Shown: positions 51,550-56,261 of the stretch, in pieces
Numbering within the stretch: the first letter of the stretch is position 1
How the letters are laid out: each line of letters opens with the position of its first letter
DNA from: Bacillota bacterium
GTDB taxonomy: Bacteria > Bacillota > Clostridia > Lachnospirales > Lachnospiraceae
Assembly: GCA_023413555.1 (NCBI GenBank)
Contig: JAEZPG010000008.1
Coordinates: 1 to 56,261, forward strand
Reading direction: 5' to 3'
Length of the DNA stretch: 56,261 bases
Translations under genes and position numbers: made by a program
The notes under the pieces: model-generated
What the model saw: only the letters and a program-made list of their open reading frames with translations
What the model was told of the DNA's origin: nothing
The model's database searches: none

Positions 51550-52440
51550 TTATTTACAAAGCTCATCTATGGTGCCAAAAGAATAGCCCATTTCTTCCCA
51601 TTTACCAAGTAGTTCATCTAAAATTTGGCCGTTGGTCTTAGAGGTGCTGTGAAGTAACACGATAGCTCCAGGATGAATCCTTCCCAACAGCTTCTTATAT
51701 GCCTCCTCCTTCGTTGGCTGTTTATCCTGATACCAATCTACATAAGCCAGACTCCAAAAGATGGTCTTATAACCCATGGCTTTAGCCATTTTCAGGTTTT
51801 CAACACTATACTTTCCTTGCGGTGGACGATAATATTTGACCATTTTTTTACCGGTAGTAGTCTCAAACAGATCCTCCAGTTTAGACAGTTCCTTTTGAAA
51901 AGCGTCCTGGCTACTGATGGCAGACATATCTGGATGACTATAGGTGTGATTTGCCACTATATGGCCTTCCTCCACCATTCTCTTTACTAATTCCGGGCTG
52001 GTCTTAATATAGTTACCAACTAAAAAGAAGGTTGCTTTAGCATTGTGCTTCTTTAGTGCATCTAGAATAACTGCTGTATTACCATTTTCAAAGCCAGCGT
52101 CAAAAGTTAGATATATGACTTTTTTACTGGTATCTCCAATATAATAGGTATCGTATGGTTTTAACTGTTCTGGAGAAGCATTGGCAGTTGGTGGCTGTCC
52201 TTCACCAGAAAATCCAAGGCCCCAGTTTTCACAGTTTTCCTTGATGGAGTCACTTACTGTTTCTATCTGATCAATTTGGCCACTGAAATTGGCCTCTCCT
52301 TTTATACTGGCACTGCCACTGACTCTGATATTCTCACTCTCCTGTCCATGAACCAGATAACCAAGCCCTTGACCTACTACATACGATCCAACCGCAATGA
52401 CTGCTATTAGTAAAACTCCCTTTAGATTTACTTTCCTCAT
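51550..52440 (-). CDS. pdaA: PdaA-like peptidoglycan N-acetylmuramic acid deacetylase
   Basis: The protein has 296 residues. An N-terminal membrane anchor or uncleaved signal (VLLIAVIAVGSYVVGQGLGY) places the NodB domain outside. NodB motifs are LTFDAGFENG (D114; the second acidic residue is Ala115), NHTYSHPD (H165, H169), YYRPPQGKYS and IVLLHSTS. The TFD-A/N-G variant, the preceding ENWGLGF segment and overall length match PdaA, which makes muramic-delta-lactam in spore cortex. A role in sporulation is inferred from that family. The ATG at 52440 has GTGAGG six bases upstream. It ends an operon with pepT, 35 bases apart. Confidence 0.82.
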   Translation of the reverse strand: MRKVNLKGVLLIAVIAVGSYVVGQGLGYLVHGQESENIRVSGSASIKGEANFSGQIDQIETVSDSIKENCENWGLGFSGEGQPPTANASPEQLKPYDTYYIGDTSKKVIYLTFDAGFENGNTAVILDALKKHNAKATFFLVGNYIKTSPELVKRMVEEGHIVANHTYSHPDMSAISSQDAFQKELSKLEDLFETTTGKKMVKYYRPPQGKYSVENLKMAKAMGYKTIFWSLAYVDWYQDKQPTKEEAYKKLLGRIHPGAIVLLHSTSKTNGQILDELLGKWEEMGYSFGTIDELCK

Positions 52441-52475
52441 GAAAAGCCTCACATAATATTATTACTAGTAATATA

Positions 52476-53711
52476 TTAGTGCTTTTCCTCTGACATTCCA
52501 TATATCGCAACTATCTTTATCAGGAGATCTACAATTTTCTCCATATCCTGCACAGGCACATACTCATATTTGCCGTGAAAATTAAAACCACCTGCACAAA
52601 GATTTGGGCATGGAAGCCCCATATAAGAAAGTCTAGCTCCATCCGTACCTCCTCGAATTGCCACAACCTTTGGCTTAATATCCAATTGTTCCATGGCTGC
52701 CTTGGCATTATGAATCAGGTGCATATGAGGCTCTACCATTTCCTTCATGTTATAGTAGCTGTCCTTTACAATGGCAGTTACCGCACCGTCACCGTATTTC
52801 TCATTTAGATACGTGGCAATTTTACCAAATCGTTCCTTCTTCGCCTCAAACTGCCCCTTATCATGATCACGAATGATATAACTCATAGTGGCCTCTTCCA
52901 CACCACCCTCCATATGATCTAGATGATAGAAGCCTTCATAACCTGTAGTATTGGCAGGATCTTCAAACTTAGGAAGCATATTATGAAATTCCATGCCAAT
53001 ATGAAGTGCGTTGACCATTTTATTCTTGGCATAACCTGGATGAATGTTATTTCCCCTAATAATCAGCTTGGCTCCAGCTGCATTAAAGTTCTCGTATTCA
53101 ATTTCTCCAAGCTGTCCACCATCAACAGTATACGCATAGTCAGCACCAAACCTCTTCACATCAAAGAAATCTACGCCTCGGCCAACCTCTTCATCTGGTG
53201 TAAAGCCAATTTTTATTTCTCCGTGAGGAAGCTCCGGATGTTTTACCAAATATTCCACCATAGTCATAATCTCAGCCACGCCAGCCTTGTCATCTGCTCC
53301 TAATAATGTGGTTCCGTCTGTGACTACCAGGTCTTTCCCATGAAAACCTTCTAATTCTGAAAATTGCCTTGGAGATAACACCACATTTAACTCTTTATTA
53401 AGCACAATATCTCCACCTTGATAATTTTCTACTACCTGAGGCTTAATATTCCGACCAGATAGGGAGGGAGCCGTATCCATATGTGCTATAAACCCAATCA
53501 CCGGAATTCCTTCTTTGGTTGCAGAAAGTGAGGCATAGATGTAGCAGTGCTCCTCATCTAGGGAAGCTTCTACGCCCATTTCCTTTAGTTCCTGCACCAG
53601 AATTCTAGCAAGGTCAAACTGCTTAGACGTGCTTGGAAACTGCTCTACCTCGTCCTCAGACTGGGTGTCAATTACAATATATTTTAAAAAACGCTCTAAC
53701 ACTGTACTCAT
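52476..53711 (-). CDS. pepT: Peptidase T (tripeptidase)
   Basis: The protein has 411 residues, the PepT standard. It removes the N-terminal residue from tripeptides in the cytoplasm. Two-zinc ligands are H77 and D79 in GFIAHMDTAP, the Asp of LLGADDKAG, the glutamates of TPDEEVGRG, the Asp of AYTVDGG and the late histidine in GGFNFHGKYEY. The C-terminal AIRGGTDGARLSYMGLPCPN is typical. It is divergent from the DUF4317 gene. Confidence 0.96.
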   Translation of the reverse strand: MSTVLERFLKYIVIDTQSEDEVEQFPSTSKQFDLARILVQELKEMGVEASLDEEHCYIYASLSATKEGIPVIGFIAHMDTAPSLSGRNIKPQVVENYQGGDIVLNKELNVVLSPRQFSELEGFHGKDLVVTDGTTLLGADDKAGVAEIMTMVEYLVKHPELPHGEIKIGFTPDEEVGRGVDFFDVKRFGADYAYTVDGGQLGEIEYENFNAAGAKLIIRGNNIHPGYAKNKMVNALHIGMEFHNMLPKFEDPANTTGYEGFYHLDHMEGGVEEATMSYIIRDHDKGQFEAKKERFGKIATYLNEKYGDGAVTAIVKDSYYNMKEMVEPHMHLIHNAKAAMEQLDIKPKVVAIRGGTDGARLSYMGLPCPNLCAGGFNFHGKYEYVPVQDMEKIVDLLIKIVAIYGMSEEKH

Positions 53712-53858
53712 AGTATCAATCTCCTTTGTTCTAATGATATTTGTTGTACCTCATTTTATTCAAGAATCCGATTCTCTTTTATTCTTTACCATTTCAATTT
53801 ATTTTATCGGTATAAGAATAAAACTTCCATAGATGTATAACTTCCATGAAAACTATCT

Positions 53859-53886
53859 TTGAAATCTTTTTATTTTGATTTATAAT
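53859..53886 (+). promoter_or_regulatory. Promoter of the DUF4317 gene
   Basis: -35 TTGAAA (53859-53864) and -10 TATAAT (53881-53886) have a 16-base spacer. The start codon is 48 bases downstream. Confidence 0.72.
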
Positions 53887-53934
53887 AAATAACTAGGTGG
53901 ACTTTTGACACTAGAAGTCTATAAGGAGGGAACT

Positions 53935-55164
53935 ATGACCAAGAAAGAAGTATTGGAATTAAAAAAACGATTTACCAAAAATGGCTGTACCTTTACGAAG
54001 ATGTGCGGTTGCTATGTTAATTCACAAAAAGAAATCGTGCTAACCTTTACTGACACTTTTTTAAATCTGGAAGAAGAGGAATTTAATAAATATCTGGATA
54101 TCGCCAAAAAGACCTTATCCGGAACCATTGGCAACAACCTGTTGGAGCTTTCTTTTCCTTTAGAAGAAGAGAAACCAGGGGGTAAACAACAATTCTTAAT
54201 GGGGCTAAGAGAGAGCAAACTTAAAAATGATGCTCTCTTAGAAAGCTTCTATCATATGATTATTGACAGCTATGACTATGCCGGGAACTATTTAATCTTA
54301 GTGTACCACGATGCTTATGATGTTATGACTAAGACCTCTGACAACCGCAAATTGGACGAGTCAGAAGAGGTATTTGAATACTTACTTTGTTCCATCTGCC
54401 CAGTTTCCTTATCTAAACCAGGACTTGGCTATCTGCAGGACGAAAACCGTATTGGACCTCGAATCAGAGATTGGGTCGTTGGTGCACCGGATACCGGATT
54501 CATCTTCCCAGCCTTCACTGATCGAAGCACTGATATTCATTCCGTTATGGTGTATGGAAGGGATGCCAAGGATCCTCATATAGAGCTAATGGAGGAGGGA
54601 CTTGGATGTCCAAGTAGAAAAACTGCTACCCAGCAGAAAAATGAGTTTCATGCCATTATAAAGCAAGCCATTCCAGACAGAGATCTATGCACCAAGGTCA
54701 TGATGGAGATTCAGGAAGGTTTGACCCTACTGGCTGATGAACAGGCTGCTCTAAAAGTGGATGAAGAAGAGCCAATGGTTCTTACCAATCAAGCGGTACA
54801 AACCATTCTCACCGACAGTGGCCTAGAGGAAGAAGTTTCTTCAAGGATTGAACAAGCCTACGAAGAAAGCTTTGGAGAGACGCCTCCTGTGGTAGAGCAC
54901 CTAATTGATACTAAGGTTCTTGCTGAGAGTGCTAAGATAAAACGAGAACTCGCCCTAGAGGAAAAAGTACAAAAATTGACAGAAAAGCTAGAGGAAAATG
55001 AACAGCTTTCTGATTCTTCATCTCTCTTCGATGTAATTCTTCGCGTCACTCCTGAGAAGATTAACCAGATTTCTTCTCAGATTATTGACGGGAAGAAATG
55101 TATCGTGATTCCTATGGAAGAAAATGAACACGCTAAAGTCAATGGTCTAACGAATCTCATTTAA
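53935..55164 (+). CDS. DUF4317 family protein
   Basis: The protein has 409 residues and no membrane segment or signal peptide. It starts MTKKEVLELKKRFTKNGCTF and contains MCGCYVNSQKEIVLTFTDTF, both typical of this Firmicute-specific family of unknown function. Other conserved-looking stretches are DYAGNYLILVYHDAYDV and GFIFPAFTDRSTDIHSVMVY. The C-terminal part has a coiled coil (LEEKVQKLTEKLEENEQL). The ATG at 53935 has AAGGAGGG six bases upstream; the earlier in-frame start at 53905 has none. Monocistronic, with terminators behind. Confidence 0.9.
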   Translation: MTKKEVLELKKRFTKNGCTFTKMCGCYVNSQKEIVLTFTDTFLNLEEEEFNKYLDIAKKTLSGTIGNNLLELSFPLEEEKPGGKQQFLMGLRESKLKNDALLESFYHMIIDSYDYAGNYLILVYHDAYDVMTKTSDNRKLDESEEVFEYLLCSICPVSLSKPGLGYLQDENRIGPRIRDWVVGAPDTGFIFPAFTDRSTDIHSVMVYGRDAKDPHIELMEEGLGCPSRKTATQQKNEFHAIIKQAIPDRDLCTKVMMEIQEGLTLLADEQAALKVDEEEPMVLTNQAVQTILTDSGLEEEVSSRIEQAYEESFGETPPVVEHLIDTKVLAESAKIKRELALEEKVQKLTEKLEENEQLSDSSSLFDVILRVTPEKINQISSQIIDGKKCIVIPMEENEHAKVNGLTNLI

Positions 55165-55242
55165 TAAATCAGGGAGGGGGTATAAGAATATAAAGTAAAT
55201 TGTATAATAAATATGTTCTAATCCTTATATTTACGAAAATTG

Positions 55243-55320
55243 AGTTTGATTATATATAATCAAACTTTATTAGCGTCTTAAGAGAGAGAGGAATAAATCT
55301 TCTCTCTTTTTGTTTGTTTT
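55243..55320 (+). terminator. Two tandem terminators after the DUF4317 gene
   Basis: The first is a perfect palindrome, AGTTTGATTATATATAATCA plus AACT, at 55243-55266 followed by TTATTA. The second, AGAGAGAGGA/TCTTCTCTCT at 55283-55308, ends in a T-rich run of about 14 bases. Confidence 0.78.
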
Positions 55321-55375
55321 CACTCACTAAAGTAGTACAATTATTGATGAATTTTATGATATGAATTATAATTTC

Positions 55376-55611
55376 TTACTCTAATTCTTTATGGCAATGT
55401 GGGCAAGTGCCATTATACAATTTACCGAGCCACCAACCGCAATAAGGACAGCGAACAGCAATTATTCTATACCCAAAGGAAGAACCGCAATTAACAGTCC
55501 AATTCCTATCGTAGGTATGTTTTCAGAACATGCACCAATCGGTATTATTACAAGTCCCACTACCAATATTGCAAGGAAAATCCGTATTTTCTTTTTCGTT
55601 GATAACTTCAT
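55376..55611 (-). pseudogene. Small membrane zinc-ribbon protein, frameshifted
   Basis: From an ATG at 55611 with GGAGG seven bases upstream, the frame gives STKKKIRIFLAILVVGLVII, a second hydrophobic stretch (TIGIGLLIAVLPLG) and then stops. One base out of frame, the sequence continues YRIIAVRCPYCGWWLGKLYN and GTCPHCHKELE, a perfect zinc ribbon ending at 55376. Together they make a ~78-residue family common in clostridia (two helices plus CPYC/CPHC). A single missing base near 55475 breaks it. A sequencing error would explain it equally well. Confidence 0.75.
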
Positions 55612-55819
55612 CTCAAGTCCTCCATTGAATATGTAGCACTGCCATTAGTCAGTTAAATTAAAAAAATAAACATAAACTTTTCTTTGTGCATAAATGCAAC
55701 TAAAGATAACAAGAATCATATATATATGTAAATTCGAGTTGGTGGAAGTTCAGGCAACTGAAAGTTACAATAATCATATAAATCATATTTATCGTATTTT
55801 TACAATTTGGAGGGAGATT

Positions 55820-56261
55820 ATGACTGCTGTATTAATTCAGAATTTGACCAAGAACTACCCGTCCTTCAAGCTGGATGGTGTAAGTTTTTCGCTTGAACCG
55901 GGTAGAATCGCGGGGTTCATAGGACGAAATGGCGCTGGGAAGACCACTACTATCAAATCCATGCTGAACCTTGTTCATCCGGATGGAGGAGAGATGGAGT
56001 ATTTTGGTTTAACACTTTCGGGAAATGAGGCTGAGATAAAGAAGAGAATAGGGTATTCAACGGGAACCGTAAACTGGTATCCGCGAAAGAAGATCCGTGA
56101 AATCGTTGATGTCACAAAGGATTTCTATGACAGTTGGGATGACGTTGCATATAGAAAGTACCTTGAGATGTTCAAGCTGGACGAGGAGAAGACTCCGCTC
56201 GAACTCTCCGAGGGCATGAAAGTAAAGGTTAATCTGATGTTGGCGCTTTCTCATAGGGCTG
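55820..56261 (+). CDS. YtrB-like ABC transporter ATPase, cut by the window end
   Basis: The first 147 codons are present. Walker A is GRNGAGKTTT at about 37-46, followed by the Q-loop-like region GYSTGTVNWYPRKKIREI and the signature region PLELSEGMKVKVNLMLALSH; Walker B lies beyond the edge. The stretch TKDFYDSWDD is typical of the YtrB/EcsA-like ATPases that usually follow a GntR regulator. No GntR gene lies directly upstream here. GGAGGGAG precedes the ATG. The gene is richer in G and C than its surroundings, which may mean recent acquisition. Confidence 0.9.
   Translation, partial: MTAVLIQNLTKNYPSFKLDGVSFSLEPGRIAGFIGRNGAGKTTTIKSMLNLVHPDGGEMEYFGLTLSGNEAEIKKRIGYSTGTVNWYPRKKIREIVDVTKDFYDSWDDVAYRKYLEMFKLDEEKTPLELSEGMKVKVNLMLALSHRA

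Overview
The window looks like the chromosome of a low-GC Gram-positive anaerobe of the Lachnospiraceae type (Clostridium phytofermentans-like). That is an inference from AT-rich DNA, strong GGAGG ribosome binding sites, YesM/YesN-type two-component pairs beside sugar importers, DUF4317 and DUF6273 proteins, lipoprotein sugar-binding proteins and two chemoreceptors. No rRNA, tRNA or CRISPR array was seen. Most genes lie on the minus strand.

Left part (1-12.4 kb) is an accessory, decaying region. It holds an IS256-family element at the edge, a second IS256 fragment abutting a broken IS30-family transposase, an ORF made of two different transposase scraps, and remnants of a regulator (MmyB-like C-terminal domain), an ABC ATPase, a DUF5643-like protein and a SAP/DUF6434 protein. 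Dispersed structured repeats lie between them (R1 twice, R2 three times), with a compact three-way-junction sequence at 3544-3591. Intact genes here are a zinc-ribbon protein, a TM2 + SPFH pair, a Na/Pi cotransporter, a repeat-bearing lipoprotein and an isochorismatase-like hydrolase.

The middle (12.5-41.5 kb) handles carbohydrates and sensing. An amidohydrolase, a large secreted LRR/FN3-like protein and a chemoreceptor precede a probable L-rhamnose uptake operon (ATPase, two permeases, binding lipoprotein, rhaM mutarotase) divergent from its likely YesN/YesM regulators. Then come an AraC/EamA pair, an AraC/monooxygenase-like pair and a second CUT2 sugar importer with an SGNH acetylesterase. 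Upstream of that importer is a three-gene regulatory operon: AraC-type response regulator, a histidine kinase with almost no sensor domain, and an RbsA-like double ABC protein whose nucleotide-binding motifs are degenerate. This trio is my best candidate for an undescribed system: a dead ABC ATPase acting as the sensory or adaptor part of a kinase, linked to the importer next door.

The right part (41.5-56.3 kb) is mostly housekeeping and envelope: histidine phosphatase, an ABC-2 exporter with an AraC regulator, ferritin, GreA-like factor, DUF6273 protein, an SPFH + ribbon-helix-helix pair with an operator-like palindrome at its promoter, a STAS-like protein, a PadR regulator with a perfect 13-bp inverted repeat over its -10 box, PdaA-like deacetylase, peptidase T, DUF4317 protein, a frameshifted zinc-ribbon membrane protein, and the start of a YtrB-like ABC ATPase cut by the window end.
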